From the NCBI RefSeq assembly GCF_016651105.1, contig NZ_JAEKEL010000001.1:4516001-4580000 (forward strand): DNA of 64,000 bases, read 5' to 3'. This DNA comes from Pseudomonas sp. TH15. Its GTDB lineage: Bacteria; Pseudomonadota; Gammaproteobacteria; Pseudomonadales; Pseudomonadaceae. The notes beneath the pieces were generated by a model. It saw only the letters and a list, made by a program, of their open reading frames with translations, was not told the DNA's origin and searched no databases. This document shows, piece by piece, positions 9,941-18,821 of the stretch. How positions within the stretch are numbered: the first letter of the stretch is position 1; the number at the start of each line of letters is the position of its first letter. The position numbers and the translations under genes were made by a program.

Positions 9941-11247
9941 GCGCCCTTCTTCGCCTTGTCGTTGGCGGTCGCGTCAGGGGTCTTGGCCGCCGATTTGCCT
10001 TGCAGGTGTTCGGTCGGGGTGGTCGGTACATCCTGGGTGTCATTGACCACTTCCACTTCGCTGCCTTCCTTCAGGCGGTCGGTGCCTTCCAGGACCACGC
10101 GATCACCGACGGCCAGACCCTCGGTGATGACGGTGTTGTTGCCGTCACTCGGGCCGACTTTCAACTGACGGATCGTGACCTTCTTGTCCCCATCCATGGC
10201 ATAGACGAAGGTGCCGTTGGTACCGAACTGAATCGCCGCCGACGGTGCGAGCGTCACGTCTTTGAGGGTGTCGGCCAACAGGTGGACGTTGACGAACTGG
10301 TTGGGGAACAACGCTTGATCGCGGTTCTCGTAGCGCGCCTTGAATTTCAGGGTGCCAGTGGTGACGTCGATTTGGTTGTCGAGGCTCTGCAACACGCCGC
10401 TGGCCTGCAATTTCATATCGCCACGGTCCCAGGCTTCCACCGGCAGTTTGGCACCGGTGTGGTAGCGGGCCAGTACGGTGTCGAGGCTGTTTTCCGGCAG
10501 GGTGAAAACCACGCTGATCGGTTGGGTCTGGGTGATGATGGCCAGTGCGGTGGTGTCATTGGCGGCGACAAGGTTGCCAACGTCCAGTTGACGCAAGCCG
10601 ACACGCCCGGTGATCGGTGCGCGGATTTTGGTGAATTCGAGATTGAGCTTGGCGTCGTTAACCGCTGCCTGGTTGGTCTTGACCGTGCCCAGGTATTGGC
10701 CGACCAGCGCTTCGGCGGTGTCCAGGGTCTGCTTGGCGATACTGTCTTCTTTAAACAGACCGCGATAACGCTCGACATCGACCTGGGCGTTTTTCAGTTG
10801 CGCCTGATTCTGTAGCAAAGTGCCTTCAGCCTGGAGCAAAGCATTCTGGTAAGGACGCGGGTCGATCTCGGCCAACAAGTCGCCGGCCTTGACCATCTGC
10901 CCTTCCTCGAACGCAACCTTCATCAACTCTCCGGCCACCCGGCTGCGCACATTGATGGTGTTGAGCGCCGTGACCGTGCCCAGCGCCTTGTAGTACAGCG
11001 GGAAATCACCCTTGACCGCCGGCGCCACGCGCACCGGAATCGGGCCGCTCGCCCCGCCAAACCCCGGACGCATCCCTCCAGCCTTGCCTGTATGCCCTGC
11101 GGCGGCTCTCGGCTTTTCGCCCGCTTTGTGATCAGTGCCGGCAGGCCAGAATTTCCAGCACACACCCGCGACGATCAACAGGACAAGCAGGCCGAACAGC
11201 CAGCGACGGGGACTACGGGAGGAGGATTGCATTGAATGATCAACCAT
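9937..11247 (-). CDS. muxA: RND efflux periplasmic adaptor MuxA (MdtA-like)
   Basis: This is the membrane fusion protein linking the MuxBC permeases to OpmB. It has 436 residues when started at MVDHSMQSS (ATG at 11247). An in-frame upstream ATG at 11289 has no better ribosome site. An N-terminal signal anchor (WLFGLLVLLIVAGVCWKFW) precedes the barrel-sandwich, alpha-hairpin and beta-barrel regions typical of HlyD/AcrA adaptors, with GRVGLRQLDVGNLV in the lipoyl half. The C-terminus is a low-complexity basic tail. It is first in the operon, so the promoter should lie in 11248-11379. No operator was recognised. Confidence 0.93.
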   Translation of the reverse strand: MVDHSMQSSSRSPRRWLFGLLVLLIVAGVCWKFWPAGTDHKAGEKPRAAAGHTGKAGGMRPGFGGASGPIPVRVAPAVKGDFPLYYKALGTVTALNTINVRSRVAGELMKVAFEEGQMVKAGDLLAEIDPRPYQNALLQAEGTLLQNQAQLKNAQVDVERYRGLFKEDSIAKQTLDTAEALVGQYLGTVKTNQAAVNDAKLNLEFTKIRAPITGRVGLRQLDVGNLVAANDTTALAIITQTQPISVVFTLPENSLDTVLARYHTGAKLPVEAWDRGDMKLQASGVLQSLDNQIDVTTGTLKFKARYENRDQALFPNQFVNVHLLADTLKDVTLAPSAAIQFGTNGTFVYAMDGDKKVTIRQLKVGPSDGNNTVITEGLAVGDRVVLEGTDRLKEGSEVEVVNDTQDVPTTPTEHLQGKSAAKTPDATANDKAKKGA

Positions 11248-11379
11248 GGGCGCGGGGGCTTCTTCTACGGGAGGCTGAACGATAAGCACTGGCGAGCATT
11301 AAGCAAAGCGGCTTTACCGGCTATTTACCTTTGGCTTACGTAACAGGATGTTTGTCCAAGGGACTGAAACACAAATGAA

Positions 11380-11405
11380 AACGGCCTGGCGAGTGCCAGG
11401 CCGTT
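11380..11405 (-). terminator. Rho-independent terminator of tpx
   Basis: This is a perfect 11-bp stem (AACGGCCTGGC / GCCAGGCCGTT) with a 4-nt loop. Read on the minus strand it is followed by TTTTCATTTG. It lies directly after the thiol peroxidase stop. Confidence 0.85.
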
Positions 11406-11422
11406 AACAATTGTAAAGCCGG

Positions 11423-11923
11423 TTACTTCAGAACAGCGAGTGCCGCTTCGTAGTTAGGCTCTTCTGCAATTTCTTTAACGAGTTCGCTGTGCAGCACGTT
11501 GTCGTTTTCGTCCAGTACCACGACGGCACGGGCGGTCAGGCCTTTGAGTGGGCCGTCAGCAATGGCCACGCCGTAGTTTTCGATGAACTCGGCGCCACGC
11601 AGGGTCGACAGGTTCTGAACGTTTTCCAGGCCTTCAGCGCCGCAGAAGCGTGCCTGGGCGAACGGCAGGTCAGCAGAGATGCACAGCACGACGGTGTTGG
11701 CGACATCATTTGCCTGGGCGTTGAACTTGCGAACCGAAGTCGCGCAGGTCGGGGTGTCGACGCTTGGGAAGATGTTCAGCACTTTGCGCTTGCCGGCGAA
11801 GCTCGCCAGGGTCACGTCGGACAGATTGCCGGCAACCAGGGAAAAGGCTGGTGCCTTGGAACCGGCTTGTGGCAGTTGGCCGTTGACTTGAACCGGGTTG
11901 CCTTTAAGAGTGACTTGAGCCAT
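11423..11923 (-). CDS. tpx: Thiol peroxidase (Tpx), atypical 2-Cys peroxiredoxin
   Basis: This enzyme reduces H2O2 and alkyl hydroperoxides using thioredoxin. Its length of 166 residues matches the family. The peroxidatic cysteine is C60 in PSVDTPTCATSVR and the resolving cysteine is C94 in ARFCGAEG, the spacing of Tpx-type peroxiredoxins. The start ATG at 11923 follows AAGGACTCCGTTC, with the purine-rich AAGGA as ribosome site. It is monocistronic, with its own terminator. There is no recognisable OxyR site. Confidence 0.97.
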   Translation of the reverse strand: MAQVTLKGNPVQVNGQLPQAGSKAPAFSLVAGNLSDVTLASFAGKRKVLNIFPSVDTPTCATSVRKFNAQANDVANTVVLCISADLPFAQARFCGAEGLENVQNLSTLRGAEFIENYGVAIADGPLKGLTARAVVVLDENDNVLHSELVKEIAEEPNYEAALAVLK

Positions 11924-12052
11924 GAACGGAGTCCTTCTGGAAGTGTTGTTGAAAATCTGAAGAGGCCGAAGTTAACCACGAAATTGTCCGACGACCTATG
12001 CCTGAACCGAAATTGTCATGCTCTTGCCGTGAAATTGCATACAACCCGATCA

Positions 12053-12145
12053 CCTGTGGGAGCGGGCTTGCTCGCGAAAGCGGTCTGTCAGTCACATCAC
12101 TGTTGGATGTGCTGCCGTCTTCGCGAGCAAGCCCGCTCCCACAGG
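12053..12145. repeat. REP palindrome pair (GTGGGAGCGGGCTTGCTCGCGAA class)
   Basis: Two inverted arms, CCTGTGGGAGCGGGCTTGCT and its complement, flank a ~45-nt spacer. This is the commonest REP class in the window. It fills most of the 330-nt gap between tpx and the YciI-like gene. Confidence 0.9.
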
Positions 12146-12252
12146 GATCTTCGGAGATACCGGATCCGCGTCGTTTATTTTAGAGGCTGTCGATTCCTGA
12201 CCTGCTCATTCGACTAAGCAATGAATCCCTCACACTCTCTGGAGTAACCGCC

Positions 12253-12681
12253 ATGCGATTCATGATCTTTGTCAAAGCAAGCGCCGATTCCGAAGCCGGC
12301 ATCATGCCTAGCGAACAATTGATTACCGAAATGGGCAATTTCAACGAAGAACTGGCCAAGGCCGGCATTCTGGTCGATTGCGATGGCCTCCATCCAAGCA
12401 GCAAAGGCGCCCGTGTTCGCTTCTCCGGCGAAAAGCGCACAGTCATCGACGGCCCCTTTATAGAGACCAAGGAGTTGGTCGCCGGCTATTGGATCTGGGA
12501 AGTGAAATCGAAAGAAGAAGCCATCGAATGGGTCAAACGCTGCCCCAACCCAATGCCTGGCACTGAGTCCGAAATTGAAATCCGCCAGATATTCTCCGCC
12601 GAAGATTTTGGCGCCGAATTCACCCCGCAAGCGCGTGAGCAGGAAGCGCGCATACGTGAACAAGCCAAGAAAAAGCCGTGA
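12253..12681 (+). CDS. YciI-like / YCII-related domain protein
   Basis: This 142-residue cytoplasmic protein belongs to the YCII-related (DGPF) family, a dimeric ferredoxin-like fold. The N-terminus MRFMIFVKA, the segment VIDGPFIETKELVAGYWIWEV (DGPF signature near residue 68) and EEAIEWVKRCP are characteristic. A C-terminal charged helix rich in Arg, Glu and Lys extends past the domain. The ribosome site is GGAG, 8 nt before the ATG. Family members are often found beside ECF sigma factors, but none is adjacent here. The biochemical role is unknown. Confidence 0.85.
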   Translation: MRFMIFVKASADSEAGIMPSEQLITEMGNFNEELAKAGILVDCDGLHPSSKGARVRFSGEKRTVIDGPFIETKELVAGYWIWEVKSKEEAIEWVKRCPNPMPGTESEIEIRQIFSAEDFGAEFTPQAREQEARIREQAKKKP

Positions 12682-12840
12682 AGCCGCAGCCCTCCCTCTA
12701 ATTTCCTCAGGCTGGTTGCTCGCCTTTAAGCGGTGCGTGACAGCCCGAGGTCGCTTTGCCACCTGCCTGCGCTGCCTTAAACTGGCACATCGCTCATCGA
12801 TCGGGCGAATCGCTGCTTAAGGATAAGGTGGTTGTAAAAC

Positions 12841-13608
12841 ATGCTTAGAAAATCCGTAGTAATGTTCATGAGCAAAAAAGGTGATGCCTACGATCCCATT
12901 GGTTCCGGGACGTTTTTCTTTCATAACGGCAAATTGCTCATTGTCAGCGCAGCTCACGTTTTCGAAGACCTGGAAGGTGAGGATCCGGTTTTTTTGTACG
13001 CCGCCCACAAGCTGTTCAAGCTGCCGTACATCAAATCCATGGTCTCCAATACCAGTGCCACGCAGGGTAGCCGGAGCAAGGACCCTTTTGACATCGGCGC
13101 GATGGTCGTACCTGATGAGGTTGTGGATGAATGCAATGGCGACATCAACTTCATTCAACCCGATCTGATTGAAACCTCTGAGAACGCCGAGCGGATCAAG
13201 TTTTATCAACTCATCGGATTTCCAAGTGCGAAAAACACGCAACTGGCAAAGAAAGCCGCCCGGCAAAATCGCATGTTTATCCCGGAGGGCTTTGTTTACA
13301 GCTCCAATGACGCCGGCACCAAGGTGTTCCCTCACCCTCGGTTCGACCCGAAATATCATTTGACATTGGACTTCTCGAAAACCAGAAATTTTGACGATAA
13401 CGCGCAACCTCTTCAGGCGCCTGATCCTGCCGGCATGAGCGGTGGTCTGATCCAGGGATGCTTTGACTACATTCCCCACAGCAACGGTTTCTACCCAACC
13501 TGCGCGGCAGCGATCCTCATCGAATTGGAGCGTAAAGCTAACGCATTCGTCGGCGTGCGCATCAATGCCGTCTATGAATGGCTGGATCTGCACGCTGGAC
13601 GACTTTAA
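12841..13608 (+). CDS. Trypsin-like serine protease fold protein, apparently cytoplasmic
   Basis: This 255-residue protein has no signal peptide. A chymotrypsin-like triad can be traced: H39 in SAAHVF, D84 in FDIGAMVV, and S200 in DPAGMSGG, whose G-x-S-G-G form is the classical nucleophile motif; GSGTFFF near residue 21 matches the first strand. Intracellular trypsin-like proteins of this sort are often found in defence or stress modules, but the neighbours give no such context and no partner gene is adjacent. The upstream AAGGATAAGG lies rather far from the ATG. The target is unknown. Confidence 0.7.
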   Translation: MLRKSVVMFMSKKGDAYDPIGSGTFFFHNGKLLIVSAAHVFEDLEGEDPVFLYAAHKLFKLPYIKSMVSNTSATQGSRSKDPFDIGAMVVPDEVVDECNGDINFIQPDLIETSENAERIKFYQLIGFPSAKNTQLAKKAARQNRMFIPEGFVYSSNDAGTKVFPHPRFDPKYHLTLDFSKTRNFDDNAQPLQAPDPAGMSGGLIQGCFDYIPHSNGFYPTCAAAILIELERKANAFVGVRINAVYEWLDLHAGRL

Positions 13609-13618
13609 TTGCACCCCC

Positions 13619-13651
13619 GCGCGTGGCGAGTTGCCCCGACTCGTCACGCGC
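13619..13651. terminator. Inverted repeat after protease-like gene, possible terminator
   Basis: A 13-nt stem with one wobble (GCGCGTGGCGAGT / ACTCGTCACGCGC) lies 10 nt after the stop. No U-tract follows, so intrinsic termination is uncertain. Confidence 0.4.
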
Positions 13652-13851
13652 GTAACGCTGCGAAGACCCTTACACACGATCAACCTGTGAACTCGCACAC
13701 AAAACCAAAGAATTAATCCATTCGACTGGCTAACTCCGAATTTGCTGCTAGCGTCATTCAGACGTGTCCTACAGGGTTGATAAGAAAGGGATTACGCCGT
13801 CAACGGCCGCCAAGTGCCGAGTTATCCAATCAGCCACCAGGGAATCGGGGA

Positions 13852-14646
13852 ATGGTTTTGAATCAATGGGGATGCTGCGCCTTGCTGTTGGCGAGTTCGC
13901 TGACGCCCGTAGGTTGTGCCTGGGCGGATAACGCAGAGGAAGCCAACAAGAGTAACAACCCGCTGAGCCTGGCGCCCGGCGCCAACCTGCAGGATTACTA
14001 CACGCCCAGGCTCTACGACACCAATGTTCATACCAATGACGCATTGCTGCGTGGCACCCTGCCGGTAGCGCCCAACGATTTCATCGGCGTGCCGCAATTG
14101 CTGCGCGCGACTCTGCCGATCAGCACCCGCCCCGACCCGCATAACGGTTACAGCACCGGTATCGGCGACCTGAACCTGTTCGATATTTTCCTGCTCAAGA
14201 CCGACGGCATCCAGTTGGGCATCGGCCCGCAGATCACCGCGCCCACCGCCGAGCAAGATGAGTTGGGCACCGGCAAGTGGCAGGCCGGCCTGGCCGCCGT
14301 CGCCATCGATTCGTCACCCCGCGGCCTATTGGGTGCGCTGGTTCAGTACCAGAGTTCGTTCGCCGGTGACCGTGACCGCGCCCACGTCGAAACCGCGACG
14401 ATGCAGCCCTTCATCATGCATAACCTGGAAAAAGGCTGGTACCTGCGGTCCACCGGCACCTGGACGTTCGATCTGAAAAACGACACCCACTACATCCCGA
14501 TCGGCCTCGGCGCAGGCAAGGTGTGGAAATCCGGCAGCAACATTCTCAACGCCTTTGTCGAGCCGCAATGGACGGTCGAACGCAAAGGCGAGGGACTGCC
14601 GCAATTCACCCTGTTCGCCGGTATCAACGTCACCTTCGGTAAATAA
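13852..14646 (+). CDS. Exported outer-membrane beta-barrel-like protein (paralogue 1)
   Basis: This 264-residue protein starts at MVLNQWGCC, has a signal peptide ending near CAWADNAEE, and then shows alternating polar/hydrophobic strands typical of a small outer-membrane barrel. The motif TAPTAEQDELGTGKWQAG resembles MFPTAEEDVLGTGKYSLG in the gene at 15835, so the two are paralogues. An in-frame ATG at 13777 would put 25 residues before the signal peptide and is disfavoured. It begins a run of envelope genes leading into the MoxR operon. The function is not known; the transporter/phenol-degradation MetA superfamily is the nearest description. Confidence 0.7.
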   Translation: MVLNQWGCCALLLASSLTPVGCAWADNAEEANKSNNPLSLAPGANLQDYYTPRLYDTNVHTNDALLRGTLPVAPNDFIGVPQLLRATLPISTRPDPHNGYSTGIGDLNLFDIFLLKTDGIQLGIGPQITAPTAEQDELGTGKWQAGLAAVAIDSSPRGLLGALVQYQSSFAGDRDRAHVETATMQPFIMHNLEKGWYLRSTGTWTFDLKNDTHYIPIGLGAGKVWKSGSNILNAFVEPQWTVERKGEGLPQFTLFAGINVTFGK

Positions 14647-14655
14647 GGATATTTC

Positions 14656-14859
14656 ATGCATATCGCTCTTCGCGCGGCCGCTTTCAGCCTGATGACCCTG
14701 TTCGCCAGTTGCGGCGTCGGCGCTCAGGATCTCGATGCGCGCATCGGCACGATCGCCATGCAAGGCGAGCCGCCTGCGCAGACGTCGCTCACCAGACTCG
14801 GTGGGCGCAGCGGCGAGTGGAAGATGCCGTTGCTCAACCCGGTCAATACCCAACAATAA
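14656..14859 (+). CDS. Small exported protein of unknown function
   Basis: This 67-residue protein starts MHIALRAAAFSLMTLFASCG and has a signal peptide ending near GVGAQD. The mature part is ~43 residues with one motif-like stretch (LTRLGGRSGEWKMPLLNPV). AAGGA lies 7 nt before the ATG. It sits 9 nt after the barrel-like gene and 12 nt before the next one, so it is part of the same transcript. It has no recognised domain. Confidence 0.7.
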   Translation: MHIALRAAAFSLMTLFASCGVGAQDLDARIGTIAMQGEPPAQTSLTRLGGRSGEWKMPLLNPVNTQQ

Positions 14860-14871
14860 GCGGAGTCTGTG

Positions 14872-15822
14872 ATGGTCAAGCCTAACGTTGTGCGCCCGAT
14901 ACTGGCGCTGTGCATGCTCGGCAGTCCGCTGCTGTACGCCACCGAAGGCGGAGTGGGTAGGCCCATTACCGGGCAACAGGTGTATTCCAATGCGGGGGTG
15001 ATACCACCGGAACCGGGCTGGGTGGTTTCAGTCACCAGCATCTGGTACGACGGTTCGCTGAAGGGCAGTCGTGGCGCGCCGATTTCCGGTGAAGTCAGTG
15101 CCGGCATCGACATGAAAGTCTCCTACACCATGACCAACCTGACGCACATCTGGGACACCGGCAAAGGCCCGTGGAACTTCGCTTCAGCCATTGGTATTCC
15201 GGTGCAATACACCGACATCGACGCCGCTGTCACCGGCCCGCGTGGACGCACCCTTGGCACCAGCGATTCCGGTACCCAGTTCGCCGATCCGCTGATCACG
15301 CCGATTGCCGCCGGTTATCACTTCGATGCGCTGAACCACATCGCGTTCTCCCTGCCGATCTACGTACCGGCCGGGGCCTACAACGAAAATCGCCTGGCTA
15401 ACTCCGGGCAGAACAATTACACGTTCATGCCAACCGTGGCCTTCACTCATCTGGATGGCAAGGGTGGCGAGTTCACCCTGTCGAGCGGGCTTGAGTTCTA
15501 CACCGAGAACGACGCCACGGACTATCGCAACGGCAATATTTTCACGCTTGATGCGCTGTGGACCCACGGTTTCGGTAATGGCTGGAGCGCCGGGCTGGCC
15601 GCCGGTTACATTCAGCAGATCAGCGATGACAAAGGCGATACTGCCGATGCCTTGAATGGCTTCCGCGGGCGCTCAGTCGGTGCCGGACCGATGATCGGTT
15701 GGGCCGGGAAGTTCGCCGACGCCCAGGCCAACATCAGCGCGCGCTGGGTGCCGGAGTTCGACACCAAGAACCGCCCCGAAGGCAATGGCATCAGCGTCAA
15801 CATGACCCTGGCGTTTTTCTAG
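14872..15822 (+). CDS. SphA-like / Phenol_MetA_deg family outer-membrane protein
   Basis: This 316-residue protein has a signal peptide (cleavage near LLYATEGG) and a predicted outer-membrane barrel ending in the aromatic C-terminus TLAFF. The segments SVTSIWYDGSLKG, ADPLITPIAAGYHF and YVPAGAYNENRLAN match the SphA/MetA-pathway family, members of which bind or transport hydrophobic ligands. ATG at 14872 has GGAG 6 nt upstream and is preferred over the GTG one codon earlier. It is third in the envelope gene run. Confidence 0.8.
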   Translation: MVKPNVVRPILALCMLGSPLLYATEGGVGRPITGQQVYSNAGVIPPEPGWVVSVTSIWYDGSLKGSRGAPISGEVSAGIDMKVSYTMTNLTHIWDTGKGPWNFASAIGIPVQYTDIDAAVTGPRGRTLGTSDSGTQFADPLITPIAAGYHFDALNHIAFSLPIYVPAGAYNENRLANSGQNNYTFMPTVAFTHLDGKGGEFTLSSGLEFYTENDATDYRNGNIFTLDALWTHGFGNGWSAGLAAGYIQQISDDKGDTADALNGFRGRSVGAGPMIGWAGKFADAQANISARWVPEFDTKNRPEGNGISVNMTLAFF

Positions 15823-15834
15823 AAGGAGCCAGGG

Positions 15835-16878
15835 ATGGCCATTTCTCGTTGTTTGACCTTATGCAGTGCGTTGTTCAGTGGCCTCGCCTGCGCGGCGGGC
15901 GACTTGCCGACCCTTGGCACCCCACCGACGCCGGGCACTGCCAAGGGCGACCCCGAAACCTGCCACCGCCTGCAACAAGACTTCGACATCGACCTGAAAA
16001 AAGTAGTGGCTGCCGGTTGCGACCCATCCACCGAACAGATCGCCAAGTTGATGGACAACCCGGTCGGCAACCTCGTGCTGCTGTTCAACCAATACGACTA
16101 CACCGCGCTCAAAGGCCCGAACAGCAACGGCACACGGATGCTCGGCAAGTACAGTTTCATGCCGACCTTCCCGATCTCCCTCGGGGAAGACTGGAACCTG
16201 ATCAACCGCTTGCCGATCAGCTACGTCAGCGCCCCGGTCAACCGCAAGGCCGGCAATCTGATCGGCATGGGCCCGAACGAGTTGCTGCACGATCGCGGCG
16301 ACTTCGCCTCGGTTATTCAGGATCCGTTCGACCGCACCAGCGGTTTCGGCGATCTGGCCTATGTCGGCGTGTTCTCGCCCAAGGAGCCGATCCGCTTCGA
16401 CGGCGGCGGCAAACTGGTCTGGGGCGTCGGCCCGACGGCGATGTTTCCCACCGCTGAAGAAGACGTGCTCGGCACCGGCAAATATTCGCTGGGCCCGGCG
16501 TTCGTCGCCGCTTACCTCGGCCCGGACTGGACGCTCGGCGTGTTTCCGCAGCACTGGTGGTCCGTCGGCGGCGACAGCAAACGCAAGGACGTCAGCCTGA
16601 CCAACGTGCAGTACTTCATTCAACGGGCGATTCCAGGGCCGGAACAATGGCGGATCGGTATGACGCCCAACGTCACCGTCAACTGGAAAGCCGACGGCGG
16701 CAACAAGGTCACCTTCCCGATCGGCATTGGTGCCGGGCGGATTTTCAACTTCGGCAAATTACCGGTGCGCATCTCCGGCGAAATCCAGTACTCGGCGATC
16801 CACCCTGACGACCTGATCAGTAGCCGCTGGAATTTCCGGCTGTCGTTCATTCCGGTCATTCCGACGTTCATGTTTTGA
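15835..16878 (+). CDS. Exported outer-membrane beta-barrel-like protein (paralogue 2)
   Basis: This 347-residue protein has a signal peptide (LFSGLACAAG) and a long periplasmic N-terminal region with two cysteines (C48, C62) that could form a disulfide. A barrel-like C-terminal half ends in the terminal phenylalanine expected for outer-membrane insertion. The segment MFPTAEEDVLGTGKYSLGP is shared with the paralogue at 13852. The start ATG follows AAGGAG. The next gene, moxR, begins 17 nt later, tying these barrel genes to the MoxR operon. The substrate is unknown. Confidence 0.75.
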   Translation: MAISRCLTLCSALFSGLACAAGDLPTLGTPPTPGTAKGDPETCHRLQQDFDIDLKKVVAAGCDPSTEQIAKLMDNPVGNLVLLFNQYDYTALKGPNSNGTRMLGKYSFMPTFPISLGEDWNLINRLPISYVSAPVNRKAGNLIGMGPNELLHDRGDFASVIQDPFDRTSGFGDLAYVGVFSPKEPIRFDGGGKLVWGVGPTAMFPTAEEDVLGTGKYSLGPAFVAAYLGPDWTLGVFPQHWWSVGGDSKRKDVSLTNVQYFIQRAIPGPEQWRIGMTPNVTVNWKADGGNKVTFPIGIGAGRIFNFGKLPVRISGEIQYSAIHPDDLISSRWNFRLSFIPVIPTFMF

Positions 16879-16894
16879 GAAGGAAGCACACGCC

Positions 16895-17875
16895 ATGACA
16901 GCACTCAGCGACCTTAATGCCCTGCAAGCAAGCATTGCCGAATCGGTGCTCGGCCAGGATCAGGTGATCCGGCAGATCCTCCTCGGCCTGCTGGCCAACG
17001 GGCATTTGCTGCTGGAGAGCCTGCCGGGGTTGGCCAAGACTCGCACGGTCAAGGCATTGGCCAAACACCTCGACGCGAAGATGAGTCGCATCCAGTTCAC
17101 GCCGGATCTTTTGCCCTCGGACATAACCGGTGCCGAGGTCCTGCATCAGGTTGCGGGCCAGAACGAAATCCGCTTCCAGCAGGGCCCGCTGTTCGGCAAC
17201 CTGATCCTCGCCGACGAGATCAACCGAGCGCCCGCAAAAGTGCAGGCAGCGCTGCTCGAAGCCATGGAAGAGCGGCAGATCACCGTGGCTGGCAACAGTC
17301 ATCCGCTGCCGGAACTGTTCATCGTCGTCGCCACGCAAAACCCGATCGAGCAGGAAGGTACTTATCCGTTGCCGGAAGCGCAGATGGACCGCTTCCTGAT
17401 GAAAGTCCTGCTCGATTATCCGAGCGCCGACAACGAAGGCCAGGTCCTGCGATTGTTGCGCGCCGAGGAGTTCGCCCAAGGCGCCAACACCGCGCCAACC
17501 AAGGGTTTCAGCCTGTCGCAGGAGGTGATTTTCGCTGCGCGCAAGGAAGTCAGTGCGGTGCATGTATCGCCGGCCATCGACACCTATCTGATCGACCTGA
17601 TCAACGCCACCCGCCACCCCGCCGATTACGACGAAGACCTTGGCCGCTGGATCAGCATTGGCGCGAGTCCGCGGGGCGGCATCGGTCTGGATCGCTGCGC
17701 GCGCGCCGATGCGTGGTTGCAGGGTCAGGATTTTGTTTCGCCGGACAACGTCCGCGCCGTGGTGCATCCGGTACTGCGGCATCGCCTGCAATTGAGCTAT
17801 GACGCGGTGGCTGATGGCGTGACGGCCGACCAGGTGCTCGACCGGATTCTCGACAAAGTGGCGATTCCGGCCTGA
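16895..17875 (+). CDS. MoxR-family AAA+ ATPase
   Basis: This is a 326-residue chaperone-like ATPase that remodels or matures partner proteins together with von Willebrand A (VWA) domain proteins. Its Walker A is the MoxR form (ESLPGLAKT), Walker B is LILADEINRAPAK, sensor 1 is FIVVATQNPIEQEGTYPLP, and the C-terminal lid carries ISIGASPRG. AAGGAAG precedes the ATG. It is followed 2 nt later by the DUF58 gene, the canonical MoxR/DUF58/VWA arrangement. Confidence 0.95.
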   Translation: MTALSDLNALQASIAESVLGQDQVIRQILLGLLANGHLLLESLPGLAKTRTVKALAKHLDAKMSRIQFTPDLLPSDITGAEVLHQVAGQNEIRFQQGPLFGNLILADEINRAPAKVQAALLEAMEERQITVAGNSHPLPELFIVVATQNPIEQEGTYPLPEAQMDRFLMKVLLDYPSADNEGQVLRLLRAEEFAQGANTAPTKGFSLSQEVIFAARKEVSAVHVSPAIDTYLIDLINATRHPADYDEDLGRWISIGASPRGGIGLDRCARADAWLQGQDFVSPDNVRAVVHPVLRHRLQLSYDAVADGVTADQVLDRILDKVAIPA

Positions 17876-17877
17876 GG

Positions 17878-18821
17878 TTGCATATGAACAGCACGGATGG
17901 CCTGGTTTACGTCTCTCTCGCGCAATTGATGGCGCTGGAGTTCAAGGCCCGTGACCTGAGCTTTCTCGCCCGCCAACCGCAGGGCAGCATCCTCGCCGGC
18001 AACCATGCCTCGCGCCTGCGTGGCCGTGGTCTGAACTTCGATGAGCTACGCCGTTATCAGCCGGGCGACGATCTGCGTCACCTCGACTGGCGCGCCTCGC
18101 TGCGCACCGGCAAACCGGTGGTGCGCACCTTCACCGAAGAGCGCGATCGCCCGGCGCTGATTGTGGTTGATCAACGCATGTCGATGTTTTTGGCTCGCAA
18201 CGCAGCTTCAAGTCCGCACTTGCCGCCGAGTTGGGCGCACTGGCGGCGTGGATGGTGTTCAACGCCGGTGACCGGGTGGGGGGCCTGGTGTTCAATGATC
18301 AACGCATCGACAGCGTCGCGCCATTGCGCAGCCGCAAGCGGGTTGAGGCGTTGCTCAGCCGCATCGCCGAACAGAATCAAGCGCTGAACGCCGCCAACCC
18401 CGATGCCGAAGACGAAGATCAGCTGGATAAGGCCTTGCAGCGCTGCCTGGCATTGGCCGGCCATGATCATCTGATCTGCATCGTCAGCGACTTTGCCGGC
18501 GCCGCAGAGCGCACCTTGCAATTGATGCGGCAACTGCGCGCGCACAACGATGTGATCGCTCTGCAAGTCTATGATCCGCTGGCGTTGAAACTGCCGAGCA
18601 ATGGCCGGTTACTGGTGACTCAAGGGCAATTGCAGGTAGAACTGGCGGTTGAAAAACGCAGCGTGCATCAGCCGTTGGGCGATTACCTTGGCGGCCGACT
18701 CAAGGACGTCGCCACCCTGCTGCGGCGTAGTCAGGTGCCGTTGCTGATGTTCAGCACTGCCGAAGAGGCGCATGCACAATTGCGTGCCGAACTTGGCAAA
18801 ACCGCCGGCCCGCGGCGATGA
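17878..18821 (+). pseudogene. DUF58 protein, interrupted by a one-base frameshift
   Basis: Codons up to ~18187 encode a DUF58 N-terminus, with RGRGLNFDELRRYQPGDDLR and the DWRAS...VVRTFTEERD signature. After the five T's at 18187-18191 the family sequence continues only in another frame, from AALAAELGALAAWMVF-like coding to KTAGPRR. Adding one T (ATG TTT TTT GGC TCG) restores a 314-residue protein whose stop overlaps the next start as ATGA. DUF58 proteins pair with MoxR ATPases. The break looks like a short homopolymer call rather than decay because both halves are otherwise intact. Confidence 0.88.

Noticed and set aside
3789..10168. Very long plus-strand open frames (710 and 1098 codons) opposite muxC and muxB
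   Set aside because: Complementary-strand shadows of the RND permeases; low-complexity Gln/Arg/His composition and no start signals.
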